Part shown: positions 10,271 to 18,830 of the stretch, piece by piece
Numbering within the stretch: position 1 is the first letter of the stretch
How the letters are laid out: each line of letters opens with the position of its first letter
NCBI RefSeq assembly: GCF_001043915.1
Contig: NZ_LABX01000018.1
Location: 1-64,000, forward strand
From: Methylobacterium aquaticum
Lineage (GTDB): Bacteria > Pseudomonadota > Alphaproteobacteria > Rhizobiales > Beijerinckiaceae
DNA: 64,000 nt
Reading direction: 5' to 3'
Notes under the pieces: generated by a model
What the model saw: only the letters and a program-made list of their open reading frames with translations
Databases searched by the model: none
What the model was told of the DNA's origin: nothing
Program-made: the position numbers and the translations under genes

Positions 10271-11829
10271 GCATCACCGTCTATCTGCCCAAGGACGCCG
10301 CCAGCCTCGCGCTCGGCGCCGAGCGCGTCGCCAAGGCGCTCCGGCGCTCGGCGCAAGCCCGCGGGCTTGACATCACCCTGGTCCGCACCGGCTCGCGCGG
10401 GATGCTGTGGCTCGAGCCGATGCTCGAGGTGGAGACGCCGGAGGGGCGCATCGCCTACGGGCCGGTGCGGCCGGGCGACATCGAATCCCTGCTCGATGCC
10501 GGGCTGGTGCAAGGTGGCGCCCACCGCCTGCGGATCGGCCGGCCCGAGGACCACCCCTACTTCGCGCGCCAGCAGCGCCTGACCTTCGGCCGGTGCGGCG
10601 TGATCGACCCGGCCTCGGTCGACTCGTATCGCGCCCATGGCGGCTATCGCGGCCTCGAAGCCGCCCTCAAGGCCGGGCCGGCCGGCACTGTCGAGGCGGT
10701 GAAGGCGTCGGGGCTCCGGGGCCGCGGCGGCGCCGGCTTCCCGACCGGCATCAAGTGGAACACGGTGATGCTGGCGCAGGCGCCGCAGAAATACGTGGTC
10801 TGCAACGCCGACGAGGGAGATTCCGGCACCTTCGCCGACCGGATGCTGATGGAGGGCGATCCGCTCACGCTGATCGAGGGCATGACCATCGCGGCGGTCG
10901 CGGTCGGCGCCACCCGCGGCTACATCTATTGCCGCTCCGAATATCCGCACGCCTTCGCGGCGCTGGAGACCGCCATCGCGGCGGCCGAGCGGGCCGGCAC
11001 CCTCGGCGCGAACGTGATGGGGTCGGGCCACGCCTTCCACCTGGAAGTGCGGCTGGGCGCCGGGGCCTATATCTGCGGCGAGGAAACCTCGCTCTTGGAG
11101 AGCCTGGAGGGCAAGCGCGGCATCGTGCGGGCCAAGCCCCCGATCCCGGCGCTCAAGGGCCTGTTCGGCCAGCCGACGCTGGTCAACAACGTGCTGTCCT
11201 TCGCCGCCGTCCCGTGGATCCTGGAGCATGGCGGTCCGGCCTATGCCGCCTACGGCATGGGCCGGTCCCTCGGCACCTTGCCGATCCAGCTCGCCGGCAA
11301 CGTCAAGCGCGGCGGCCTGATCGAGACCGCCTTCGGCCTGAGCTTGCGCGAGGTGATCGAGGATTTCGGTGGCGGCACCGCCTCGGGGCGGCCGCTGCGG
11401 GCGGTGCAGGTCGGCGGGCCGCTCGGGGCCTATTTCCCCGACTCGCTCCTCGACACGCCGCTCGATTACGAGGCTTTCGCGGCCAAGAAGGGCCTGCTCG
11501 GCCATGGCGGCATCGTGGTGTTCGACGACACCGTCGATCTCGCCCGCCAAGCCCGCTTCGCCTTCGAGTTCTGCGCCGCCGAATCCTGCGGCAAGTGCAC
11601 GCCGTGCCGGATCGGCGCGGTGCGGGGCATGGAGACGATCGACAAGGTGCTCGCCGGCGAGTCGCCGCGCGAGAACCTCGCCCTCGTCACCGACCTCTGC
11701 GAGGTCATGACCGACGGTTCGCTCTGCGCCATGGGCGGGCTCACGCCCGTGCCGGTGATGAGCGCGCTCACCCACTTCCCGGAAGACTTTTCCGGCCGCG
11801 GCGCCCGTCTGCCGCTGGCCGCCGAGTGA
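10267..11829 (+). CDS. fdsB: NAD-dependent formate dehydrogenase beta subunit
   Basis: NuoF-like subunit (520 aa) that binds FMN and NAD and carries a [4Fe-4S] cluster, passing electrons from formate to NAD+. An N-terminal thioredoxin-like domain (about 90 aa) precedes the flavodehydrogenase core. The FMN loop GLRGRGGAGFPTGIKW, the NAD-site region NADEGDSGTFADR, and the cluster motif ESCGKCTPCRIGAVRG with a later Cys in SLCAMGG are all intact. GTG 10267 overlaps the fdsG stop (GTGA), indicating coupling; the open frame back to 10039 overlaps fdsG and is not real. Confidence 0.95.
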   Translation: MSITVYLPKDAASLALGAERVAKALRRSAQARGLDITLVRTGSRGMLWLEPMLEVETPEGRIAYGPVRPGDIESLLDAGLVQGGAHRLRIGRPEDHPYFARQQRLTFGRCGVIDPASVDSYRAHGGYRGLEAALKAGPAGTVEAVKASGLRGRGGAGFPTGIKWNTVMLAQAPQKYVVCNADEGDSGTFADRMLMEGDPLTLIEGMTIAAVAVGATRGYIYCRSEYPHAFAALETAIAAAERAGTLGANVMGSGHAFHLEVRLGAGAYICGEETSLLESLEGKRGIVRAKPPIPALKGLFGQPTLVNNVLSFAAVPWILEHGGPAYAAYGMGRSLGTLPIQLAGNVKRGGLIETAFGLSLREVIEDFGGGTASGRPLRAVQVGGPLGAYFPDSLLDTPLDYEAFAAKKGLLGHGGIVVFDDTVDLARQARFAFEFCAAESCGKCTPCRIGAVRGMETIDKVLAGESPRENLALVTDLCEVMTDGSLCAMGGLTPVPVMSALTHFPEDFSGRGARLPLAAE

Positions 11830-11840
11830 GGACGCACCCG

Positions 11841-14702
11841 ATGGCCCTCATCAAGGAAATCGACTACGGCACCCCGATCCGCGTCTCCGACCAGAGCGTG
11901 ACGCTGACGATCGACGGCCAGAGCGTGACGGTGCCCGCCGGCACCTCGGTGATGGCGGCGGCGATGCATGCCGGCACCCAGATCCCGAAGCTCTGCGCCA
12001 CCGATTCCCTCGAACCCTTCGGCTCCTGCCGGCTCTGCCTCGTCGAGATCGACGGGCGGCGCGGCACGCCGGCCTCCTGCACCACCCCGGCCGAGAACGG
12101 CATGGTGGTGCACACCCAGTCGGACAAGCTCGCGCGCCTGCGGAAAGGTGTGATGGAGCTGTACATCTCCGACCACCCGCTCGACTGCCTGACCTGCTCG
12201 GCCAATGGCGATTGCGAGTTGCAGACCCAGGCCGGGACGGTGGGCCTGCGCGAGGTGCGCTACGGCTATGACGGGGCCAACCACGTCTCGAAGAATTCCG
12301 AGCTGTACCTGCCGAAGGACGAGTCGAATCCGTACTTCGCCTATGACCCGTCGAAGTGCATCGTCTGCAACCGCTGCGTCCGGGCTTGCGAGGAGGTGCA
12401 GGGCACCTTCGCGCTGACCATCGCCGGCCGCGGCTTCGACTCGCGGGTGGCGGCGGGACCGACCGACTTCTTCAACTCCGAATGCGTCTCCTGCGGCGCC
12501 TGCGTGCAGGCTTGCCCGACGGCGACGCTTCAGGAGAAGTCCGTCATCGCGATGGGCCAGCCGGAGCATTCCAAGGTCACGACCTGCGCCTATTGCGGCG
12601 TCGGCTGCTCGTTCAAGGCCGAGATGCAGGGCGACCGGATCGTCCGCATGGTGCCCTACAAGGACGGCAAGGCCAACGAGGGCCATTCCTGCGTCAAGGG
12701 CCGCTTCGCCTACGGCTACGCCACCCACAAGGACCGCATCACCACGCCGATGGTGCGCGACACGATCACCGATCCGTGGCGCGAAGTGTCCTGGGAGGAG
12801 GCGATCCAGCACGCGGCCACCGCCTTCAAGCGCATCCAGGCGCAGTACGGGCGCGACTCGATCGGCGGCATCACCTCGTCGCGCTGCACCAACGAGGAAG
12901 CCTACCTCGTCCAGAAGCTGGTGCGCGCCGGTTTCGGCAACAACAACGTCGATACCTGCGCCCGGGTCTGCCACTCGCCGACCGGCTACGGCCTGATGTC
13001 GACGCTCGGCACCTCCGCCGGCACCCAGGACTTCAAGTCGGTCGAAGAGTCCGACGTGATCCTGGTGATCGGCGCCAACCCGACCGACGGCCATCCGGTC
13101 TTCGGCTCGCGGATGAAGAAGCGCCTGCGCCAGGGCGCCAAGCTGATCGTGATCGATCCGCGCCGGATCGACCTCGTCAAGTCGCCCCACATCAAGGCCA
13201 CGCACCATCTTCCGGTGAAGCCCGGCGCCAACGTGGCGATCGTCAATGCGCTCGCCCACACCATCGTGACCGAGGGGCTGATCGACGAGGCTTACATCCG
13301 CGAGCGCTGCGACCTCAAGGATTTCGAGATCTGGGCCCGGTTCATCGCCGACGAGCGCCATGCTCCGGAAGCGGTGCAGGACCTGACCGGCTGCGACCCG
13401 GCCGAGGTGCGGGCGGCCGCCCGGCTCTACGCCACGGGCGGGGCCGCGGCGATCTATTACGGCCTTGGCGTCACCGAGCACAGCCAGGGCTCGACCATGG
13501 TGATGGGCATGGCGAACCTCGCCATGGCCACCGGCAATATCGGCAAGCCGGGTGCCGGCGTGAACCCGCTGCGGGGCCAGAACAACGTCCAGGGCTCCTG
13601 CGACATGGGCTCGTTCCCGCACGAGCTGACCGGCTACCGCCACGTCTCGGACGACGCCACCCGCGAGACCTTCGAGGCCCTGTGGGGCGCCGCGCTGTCG
13701 CCGAATCCGGGCTTGCGCATCACCAACATGCTCGACGAAGCCGTCGCCGGCACCTTCAAGGGCCTGTACATCCAGGGCGAGGACATCGCCCAGTCCGATC
13801 CCGACACGCACCACGTCACCGCCGGCCTGCGGGCGATGGAGTGCATCGTCGTCCAGGACCTGTTCCTGAACGAGACCGCCAAATACGCCCACGTCTTCCT
13901 GCCCGGCGCCTCGTTCCTGGAGAAGGACGGGACCTTCACCAATGCCGAGCGGCGGATCAGCCGGGTGCGCCAGGTGATGGCGCCGATGGGCGGCTATGGC
14001 GATTGGGAGGGCACGATGCTGCTCTCCAACGCGCTCGGCTACCCGATGCACTACACCCACCCGTCCGAGATCATGGACGAGATCGCGCGGCTGACCCCGA
14101 GCTTCGCCGGCGTATCCTACGCCAAGCTCGACGAACTCGGCTCGATCCAGTGGCCCTGCAACGACAAGGCGCCGCAGGGCACGCCGATGATGCATGTCGA
14201 CCGCTTCGTGCGCGGTCTGGGCCGGTTCATGCTGACCGAGTTCGTGCCCTCCGACGAGCGCACGACCCGGAAATTCCCGCTGGTCCTCACCACCGGCCGG
14301 ATCCTGTCGCAGTACAATGTCGGCGCGCAGACCCGGCGGACCGCCAACTCGCTCTGGCACCCGGAAGACGTGCTGGAGATCCACCCCTTCGACGCCGAGA
14401 GCCGCGGCATCGTCGACGGCGACCTCGTCAGCCTAGAGAGCCGGTCCGGCGACATCGCCCTGAAGGCCCGGGTCACCGAGCGGATGCAGCCGGGGGTGGT
14501 CTACACCACCTTCCACCATGCCAAGACCGGGGCCAACGTCATCACCACCGATTATTCGGACTGGGCGACCAACTGCCCCGAGTACAAGGTGACGGCGGTG
14601 CAGGTTCGGCGTACCAACCGGCCCTCCGATTGGCAGGCCCGGTTCTATGAGGAAGACATCTCCCTCACCCGCATCGCCCAGAGCCTCGATGCCGCCGAGT
14701 AG
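11841..14702 (+). CDS. fdsA: NAD-dependent formate dehydrogenase alpha (catalytic) subunit
   Basis: Molybdenum (bis-MGD) catalytic subunit, 953 aa, oxidising formate to CO2 in the cytoplasm. N-terminal NuoG-like part: [2Fe-2S] ferredoxin (CRLCLVEIDGRRGTPASC), His-Cys3 cluster region (DHPLDCLTCSANGDCELQ) and two [4Fe-4S] sites (CIVCNRCVRACEE, CVSCGACVQACP). The formate dehydrogenase domain begins at CAYCGVGCSF. The Mo ligand is Cys377 in ARVCHSPTG, followed by the conserved His, so this is a cysteine and not a selenocysteine enzyme. ATG 11841 follows GAGGA 11 bp after fdsB. Equivalent to Fdh2A. Confidence 0.97.
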   Translation: MALIKEIDYGTPIRVSDQSVTLTIDGQSVTVPAGTSVMAAAMHAGTQIPKLCATDSLEPFGSCRLCLVEIDGRRGTPASCTTPAENGMVVHTQSDKLARLRKGVMELYISDHPLDCLTCSANGDCELQTQAGTVGLREVRYGYDGANHVSKNSELYLPKDESNPYFAYDPSKCIVCNRCVRACEEVQGTFALTIAGRGFDSRVAAGPTDFFNSECVSCGACVQACPTATLQEKSVIAMGQPEHSKVTTCAYCGVGCSFKAEMQGDRIVRMVPYKDGKANEGHSCVKGRFAYGYATHKDRITTPMVRDTITDPWREVSWEEAIQHAATAFKRIQAQYGRDSIGGITSSRCTNEEAYLVQKLVRAGFGNNNVDTCARVCHSPTGYGLMSTLGTSAGTQDFKSVEESDVILVIGANPTDGHPVFGSRMKKRLRQGAKLIVIDPRRIDLVKSPHIKATHHLPVKPGANVAIVNALAHTIVTEGLIDEAYIRERCDLKDFEIWARFIADERHAPEAVQDLTGCDPAEVRAAARLYATGGAAAIYYGLGVTEHSQGSTMVMGMANLAMATGNIGKPGAGVNPLRGQNNVQGSCDMGSFPHELTGYRHVSDDATRETFEALWGAALSPNPGLRITNMLDEAVAGTFKGLYIQGEDIAQSDPDTHHVTAGLRAMECIVVQDLFLNETAKYAHVFLPGASFLEKDGTFTNAERRISRVRQVMAPMGGYGDWEGTMLLSNALGYPMHYTHPSEIMDEIARLTPSFAGVSYAKLDELGSIQWPCNDKAPQGTPMMHVDRFVRGLGRFMLTEFVPSDERTTRKFPLVLTTGRILSQYNVGAQTRRTANSLWHPEDVLEIHPFDAESRGIVDGDLVSLESRSGDIALKARVTERMQPGVVYTTFHHAKTGANVITTDYSDWATNCPEYKVTAVQVRRTNRPSDWQARFYEEDISLTRIAQSLDAAE

Positions 14703-15510
14703 CGGCGTCGCGACGAGCATGCCCGTCCCGACCCGGACCGTCGCCTATGGCCGCGGCGAGGCGCAGGACGGGACCCGCGCGCTCGCCGTCGAGATGCCGG
14801 TGAACGTCGTCTATGGCGACGTTCCCTATGCGGTGATGATGACGACGCCGGCGGACCTGGAGGATTTCGCCTACGGCTTCAGCCTGACCGAGGGCGTCGT
14901 CGCCGGGGCCGCCGAGATCCGCGGTGCCGTGGTCGAGGCCGGGGAGGGGGGCTTGCGCCTCGTCGTCGACCTCGCCCCGGGGCGCCTGCGCGAGCATCTC
15001 GCCCGCAAGCGGGCGCTGTCGGGCCGGACCGGCTGCGGCGTCTGCGGCATCGACGACCTGAAGGACATTCCCCGCGCCGAGCGGCGGGCGGCCGACGGCG
15101 TGACCGTCTCGCTGGCGGCGGTCGAGCGGGCGCTCCAGGCCCTCGACGGTCTCCAGGTGCTCGGCCGCGAGACCCGCGCCGTCCACGCCGCCGCCTGGGC
15201 CGACCGGGACGGCGCCGTCCTGGCGGTGCGCGAGGATGTCGGGCGCCACAACGCCCTCGACAAGCTGATCGGCGCGCTGATGCGGGCCGGCACGGCGCCG
15301 GAATCCGGCTTCCTCGTCATCACCAGCCGCTGCTCGTTCGAGATGGTCGAGAAGGCGGCGAGCTTCGGCGCCGCCATCCTGGTGGCGATCTCGGCCCCGA
15401 CCGCGCTTGCCGTCGACCGCGCCGCCCTCCACGGCCTGACCCTGGCGGCGATCGCCCGCCACGACACCGTCACCCTGTTCACCGCGCCCGAGCGCCTGAT
15501 CGTTCCGTAA
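14689..15510 (+). CDS. fdhD: Formate dehydrogenase sulfurtransferase / accessory protein FdhD
   Basis: FdhD transfers sulfur to the molybdenum cofactor before insertion into formate dehydrogenase. About 273 aa. The Cys loop GRTGCGVCGIDDL and the motif VREDVGRHNALDKLIG, then SRCSFEMVEKA, are diagnostic. The start is ambiguous: ATG 14689 overlaps the end of fdsA by 14 bp, ATG 14719 lies 17 bp after it; both lack a strong Shine-Dalgarno, consistent with coupling. It sits between fdsA and fdsD as in known fdsGBACD operons (C = fdhD). Confidence 0.93.
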   Translation: MPPSSGVATSMPVPTRTVAYGRGEAQDGTRALAVEMPVNVVYGDVPYAVMMTTPADLEDFAYGFSLTEGVVAGAAEIRGAVVEAGEGGLRLVVDLAPGRLREHLARKRALSGRTGCGVCGIDDLKDIPRAERRAADGVTVSLAAVERALQALDGLQVLGRETRAVHAAAWADRDGAVLAVREDVGRHNALDKLIGALMRAGTAPESGFLVITSRCSFEMVEKAASFGAAILVAISAPTALAVDRAALHGLTLAAIARHDTVTLFTAPERLIVP

Positions 15511-15534
15511 GGTCTTTGCCGTGAGTGTGTCGCA

Positions 15535-15825
15535 ATGAGCGCCGTCGATCCCAACCAGAAGCTCGTCCGCATGGCGAACCAGATCGCCGCCTTCTTCCGC
15601 TCCTACCCGCAGGACGAGGCGGTGGCGGGCATCCACAAGCACGTCGTGGCGTTCTGGACCCCGCGCATGCGCGACCAGCTCGCCGCCTATTGCGAGGAGG
15701 CCGATCACGGCCTCGACCCCCTGGCGCTGACCGCCCTGCACATCACCCCGAAGGCCCGCAGCCCGATTCCCGACGCGGTGACGGACCCGCACGAACAGGG
15801 GCTGGGGGCGAGCGACGCGGGCTGA
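15535..15825 (+). CDS. fdsD: NAD-dependent formate dehydrogenase delta subunit
   Basis: Small delta subunit of the Fds-type formate dehydrogenase, 96 aa. It has the family pattern: LVRMANQIAAFFRSYP at the start, then HVVAFWTPRMRDQLAAY. It is needed for assembly/stability of the holoenzyme in related organisms. Last gene of the operon, 25 bp after fdhD. The next gene (15843) is convergent, only 18 bp away. Confidence 0.93.
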   Translation: MSAVDPNQKLVRMANQIAAFFRSYPQDEAVAGIHKHVVAFWTPRMRDQLAAYCEEADHGLDPLALTALHITPKARSPIPDAVTDPHEQGLGASDAG

Positions 15826-15842
15826 TCCGGTCGGCCGGCGGG

Positions 15843-16841
15843 TCACCCGGCACCGGGCGCGACGTAGACGACCGGGGGATGGGGGGAGAGCGGCCGCGCC
15901 GCGGCCGGATGGCTCCGCGGCACGACCTGGGTGCCGAACCCGATCGAGAACGGAAGGGGGGGTGCGCCGAGCAAAGCGAGATAGGTATCGGGCATGTGCT
16001 GGTGCAGGTTCTCCAGCACGTAGGCGACAAGTTCGCAAGACACGCTCGGCGGGCGCAGCACGCCGTCGAGGGCCACCGCCTCGCCCACCGGGGCGAAGTC
16101 GTAGCCGCCCGCCGTCAGGCGTGCCTGCGTGACGAGGAGCATCGCGGCGACGACGGGACCGCCCCGGGGGGCGGGCTCGTAGAAGCTGTGCGTCTCGAGC
16201 ACCCGGTCCCAGCCATAGGACACCGTGTCGAGGGTGTTGAAGACGCGCCGGACCCGGCCGTCGAGGGACGTTCCGGGACCGAACAGGGCCGCGAAAGCCT
16301 GGTTGCCGGGCGTCATGCCGGCGTAGCTCGTGGCCGCGGGGACCCGGTGCCGGTCCGACTCCGCGAGGTGCAGCGCCAGGACCGGCGCCAGGGTGCCGCC
16401 GAGGCTGTGGCCGGTGACGGTGAGGGCGCAGCCGGCCGGAAGCGCCGCGACGGCAGCCTCCAGCGTCGTCCCGGACGCATCGGTCAGGGCCAGGAGAGTG
16501 GCGAGGGCGCGCGCCGTGCCGGCCGAGATCGCCGCGCCGGGCGCCGACGGCCATGCCATCATGTCGCCGAAGGGGGAATCCTCGGCACCATCGTCCCAGT
16601 AGGCCGAGGAGAACGGATCCGGGTAGGTCCCGCGGATCGCCAGGACGGCCGCGCCGCCGGAGGGGTCACGGGCGAGATAGGCGAAGTTGACCGGTGGATC
16701 GGGCGGCGCGGCGAGCCAGACGAGGTCCCATCCCGCCGTCGGCTCCGCCTCGGCGAGGAAGGTCGCGATCGAGCCGGGATCGCCATAGGCGATGCCCGCA
16801 AGGGTCATCAGGACCCTGTCGTCGAGGGAGGCGAAGGTCAT
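15843..16841 (-). CDS. Class 3-like lipase (alpha/beta hydrolase)
   Basis: A 332-aa alpha/beta hydrolase with the nucleophile elbow VTGHSLGGTLAP (Ser146) and the upstream strand AVLAIRGTYP that starts the class 3 lipase fold. Asp and His partners are not assigned with confidence. No signal peptide is visible (MTFASLDDRVLMTLAG), so it is either cytoplasmic or exported by a non-Sec route. Its ATG overlaps the TGA of the GH18-like gene by 4 bp, so it is the last gene of a coupled three-gene unit. The substrate is unknown; esterase or phospholipase activity is possible. Confidence 0.75.
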   Translation of the reverse strand: MTFASLDDRVLMTLAGIAYGDPGSIATFLAEAEPTAGWDLVWLAAPPDPPVNFAYLARDPSGGAAVLAIRGTYPDPFSSAYWDDGAEDSPFGDMMAWPSAPGAAISAGTARALATLLALTDASGTTLEAAVAALPAGCALTVTGHSLGGTLAPVLALHLAESDRHRVPAATSYAGMTPGNQAFAALFGPGTSLDGRVRRVFNTLDTVSYGWDRVLETHSFYEPAPRGGPVVAAMLLVTQARLTAGGYDFAPVGEAVALDGVLRPPSVSCELVAYVLENLHQHMPDTYLALLGAPPLPFSIGFGTQVVPRSHPAAARPLSPHPPVVYVAPGAG

Positions 16842-17701
16842 CCCGGATTCCTCGGACCAGCTGTGTCGATGGCGGCAGCCTGCGCGTCGCGGGCCGGGGG
16901 GTGTCCGGGCAGGTTCTCCTGGATCGTCCGGATCCAGGTGCCGTCCGGCTGGCCGGTCACGCTCTGGATGTCCTGGCTCAGGTTCCAGAGCATCATCCCG
17001 CGCTTCGGGCCGCTGCCCGGATTCCAGCGGCAGAGCTTCGCCGTATCGGCGACCGACGTGCCCTGATCGAGGCCGACCTTGCCGGCCTTGACCCCGACGG
17101 CGATCCGTCCGGGATCGATCACCGTGGCGTATTGCTCGACGAGGCGGGTCATCGCGTCGAAATCATAGAAATACGCCATGGTGTTGATGGCGGTGAGCGT
17201 CGTGCTCAGCGCCGCGATCACCGCCCTGTCCCGCTCAAACAGGTAGGTGTCGAGGGTGAGGACGGCGTCCGGCATCGCCGCCCGCATGCCCTTCACCGTT
17301 GCGACGAAGGCGTCTCCCGGAAAGGTGTCGAGATCCTCGTTGTCGATGTCGAAGCCGTCGAGGTCCCACTCCCGGGCGAGCTGCGCGCACCACGCCCCGA
17401 ACGCGGCCGGATCGGTGATCCCGGTGTTCCAGCCGACCGGCGGATTCGGCGTGCCGATCAGCGACAGCAGGATCTTGAGGTCGGGCGAGGACCGGCGCAG
17501 TGCGGCGAGCCCCGCGCGGATCTGATCGCGGCTATGCGATGTCTGGAGGAATTGCAGGCAGGTCGTGTTGCCCGGGAAGAGATTGCCGAAAGCCAGGATC
17601 AGCACGTCGACGCAGGGCGGGGTCGCCTGGAGGAGAGGGCCCGCGCCCTCTCCCGACGGGACATATCCGAGCCAGAAGGCCGTGATGCTCTGGGTTGTCA
17701 T
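16838..17701 (-). CDS. GH18-like (chitinase-fold) protein
   Basis: A 287-aa protein with the glycoside hydrolase 18 catalytic signature DxxDxDxE: Asp115, Asp118, Asp120 and the acid/base Glu122 in LDGFDIDNED. Other GH18 features: strand 2-like LKILLSLIG, and MAYFYD late in the barrel. It lacks a signal peptide and any carbohydrate-binding module, which is unusual for a secreted chitinase. ATG 17701 lies 2 bp after the stop of the preceding gene; an open frame extends upstream to 18412 but overlaps that gene. Activity on chitin is possible but unproven; GH18 folds also include endo-N-acetylglucosaminidases and lectins. Confidence 0.7.
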   Translation of the reverse strand: MTTQSITAFWLGYVPSGEGAGPLLQATPPCVDVLILAFGNLFPGNTTCLQFLQTSHSRDQIRAGLAALRRSSPDLKILLSLIGTPNPPVGWNTGITDPAAFGAWCAQLAREWDLDGFDIDNEDLDTFPGDAFVATVKGMRAAMPDAVLTLDTYLFERDRAVIAALSTTLTAINTMAYFYDFDAMTRLVEQYATVIDPGRIAVGVKAGKVGLDQGTSVADTAKLCRWNPGSGPKRGMMLWNLSQDIQSVTGQPDGTWIRTIQENLPGHPPARDAQAAAIDTAGPRNPG

Positions 17702-17703
17702 GC

Positions 17704-18240
17704 TCACACCCTCAGGTTGCCGGCGAAGGTCGCAACCGGGTAGACGACGGCATCGAGCGCGGTCGCCTTGCTGAGGTCGGTTCCGTTGACGTAAAGCAGG
17801 CGATGGGTCGGGGTCGCGATCAGCGCGTTGGCAACCGACGGATTGATCGACACCGTGCCGCGCCATCCCGTGCCGGACTGGGGAACGGCACTGTCGGTCT
17901 GGAGGCCGGGAATGGCCTGGACACCGAAGATCTTGGTTTGTCCTGGAAAGATCTGGAAGCCAAGAAAGCCGCGACCGGTCGAGGCAAAGAAGTTTTGATA
18001 GAAATTGACGTTTCCGTTCTCGTCGATGTACTGAGCCTGGAGAATTCCAGGGCCTCCGCCCTGTTTGAAATCGGTCGTCTCCTGGAAGATGATGTTGAAC
18101 TGCACCGGGCCTGAGCCGGGAAACAGCGAGATCTGCACCCAATAGCCTTGAATCACCAGCGGGTTGATGGCGGCGGGAACCCCCACGCTCGCCGGTACCA
18201 AGGTCTCGGCCAGAATTTCGAAAGCAGAGAACAATCCCAT
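17704..18240 (-). CDS. Unknown beta-rich protein, first gene of GH18/lipase unit
   Basis: 178 aa, not recognised. It contains no Cys, no signal peptide and no TM helix; hydrophobic/aromatic residues alternate (YWVQISLFPG, VQFNIIFQ, GFLGFQIFPGQTKIFG), which suggests a beta-sandwich, possibly a binding or structural protein. ATG 18240 follows GGGAGG at good spacing and is preferred to an upstream ATG at 18360. The gene is co-transcribed with the GH18-like and lipase genes (2-bp and -4-bp junctions). It is visibly less GC-rich than its neighbours, which fits acquisition by transfer. Confidence 0.6.
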   Translation of the reverse strand: MGLFSAFEILAETLVPASVGVPAAINPLVIQGYWVQISLFPGSGPVQFNIIFQETTDFKQGGGPGILQAQYIDENGNVNFYQNFFASTGRGFLGFQIFPGQTKIFGVQAIPGLQTDSAVPQSGTGWRGTVSINPSVANALIATPTHRLLYVNGTDLSKATALDAVVYPVATFAGNLRV

Positions 18241-18830
18241 GGCGTGCCTCCCTGTCAGCCTGTCGATACAACTTCGTGTTGTTTTTATGCGCGCCGCACC
18301 GGTCGACCAGGCGTCCGACGACTGGGCGGGCGATCGCGTGTTCAAGCCGATGAATGTCATCGCTCAAAAAGATTGTCTTCGGCCAGCCGAAGATCGTCCG
18401 GCTGAACGACATCGGTATTTTGTTGATATGAAAGATGATGGCTTATCAAAACGGCCTGATATGCTGGAACATCAGGCCGTCGACACATCGCGCGCTGTCG
18501 ACACCAAGCCCTCAGGTCGGAAAACTCGGCCCAGACGACACTTCGAAACTGGAGCCGAGGGTCGTTGTCGACGACCGCCGGCCTGACGCTGTGATGCGGG
18601 ATCGTGACGAGACGTGAACGACGATCGCCGAAAGGCTGATCGATTGTTGATCACAGGTTGTAGTCTGTCATGGGCGGCCGCGAGCGTCAATCGCGCTTTA
18701 CACTTTCCGGCCCGCCATCGCATGGCCCGGAAAACAGATTTGCCAAGGAACGACGAGCGAGGGCCCGGCTCACCGATGACCGCTCGCCCCGATCCACCGG
18801 GGCGTCCTGGACGGGTTGGCCCGGACCCGG
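18241..18830. other. 590-bp less GC-rich intergenic region with composite repeat
   Basis: No convincing gene on either strand. It carries the promoter region of the 18240 gene (minus) and the 3' end of the sensor kinase (minus). AT-rich stretches (around 18270-18290 and 18410-18450) contrast with the surrounding DNA. The segment 18451-18582 is a diverged copy of the composite hairpin element described at 36764-36882. Confidence 0.6.
18451..18582. repeat. Composite palindromic element, diverged copy
   Basis: First hairpin: perfect 10-bp inverted repeat ACGGCCTGAT (18451-18460) / ATCAGGCCGT (18471-18480), loop containing ATGCTG; on the minus strand it is followed by TTTT, so it could terminate transcripts. 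A CCAAGCC motif follows at 18504-18510, then a last hairpin with core GGTCGTT-gtc-GACGACC (18560-18576). The order matches the better-preserved element at 36764-36882 (first hairpin about 21 of 28 identical positions by eye). Confidence 0.55.

Noticed and set aside
11466-14384. 972-codon minus-strand frame opposite fdsA
   Set aside because: Antisense shadow of fdsA: no domain, composition rich in Gly, Val, His and Arg, no ribosome site.
18268-18286. Weak hairpin ACAAC/GTTGT followed by five T on the plus strand
   Set aside because: Only a 5-bp AT-containing stem and no plus-strand gene ends nearby; probably chance within the less GC-rich region.
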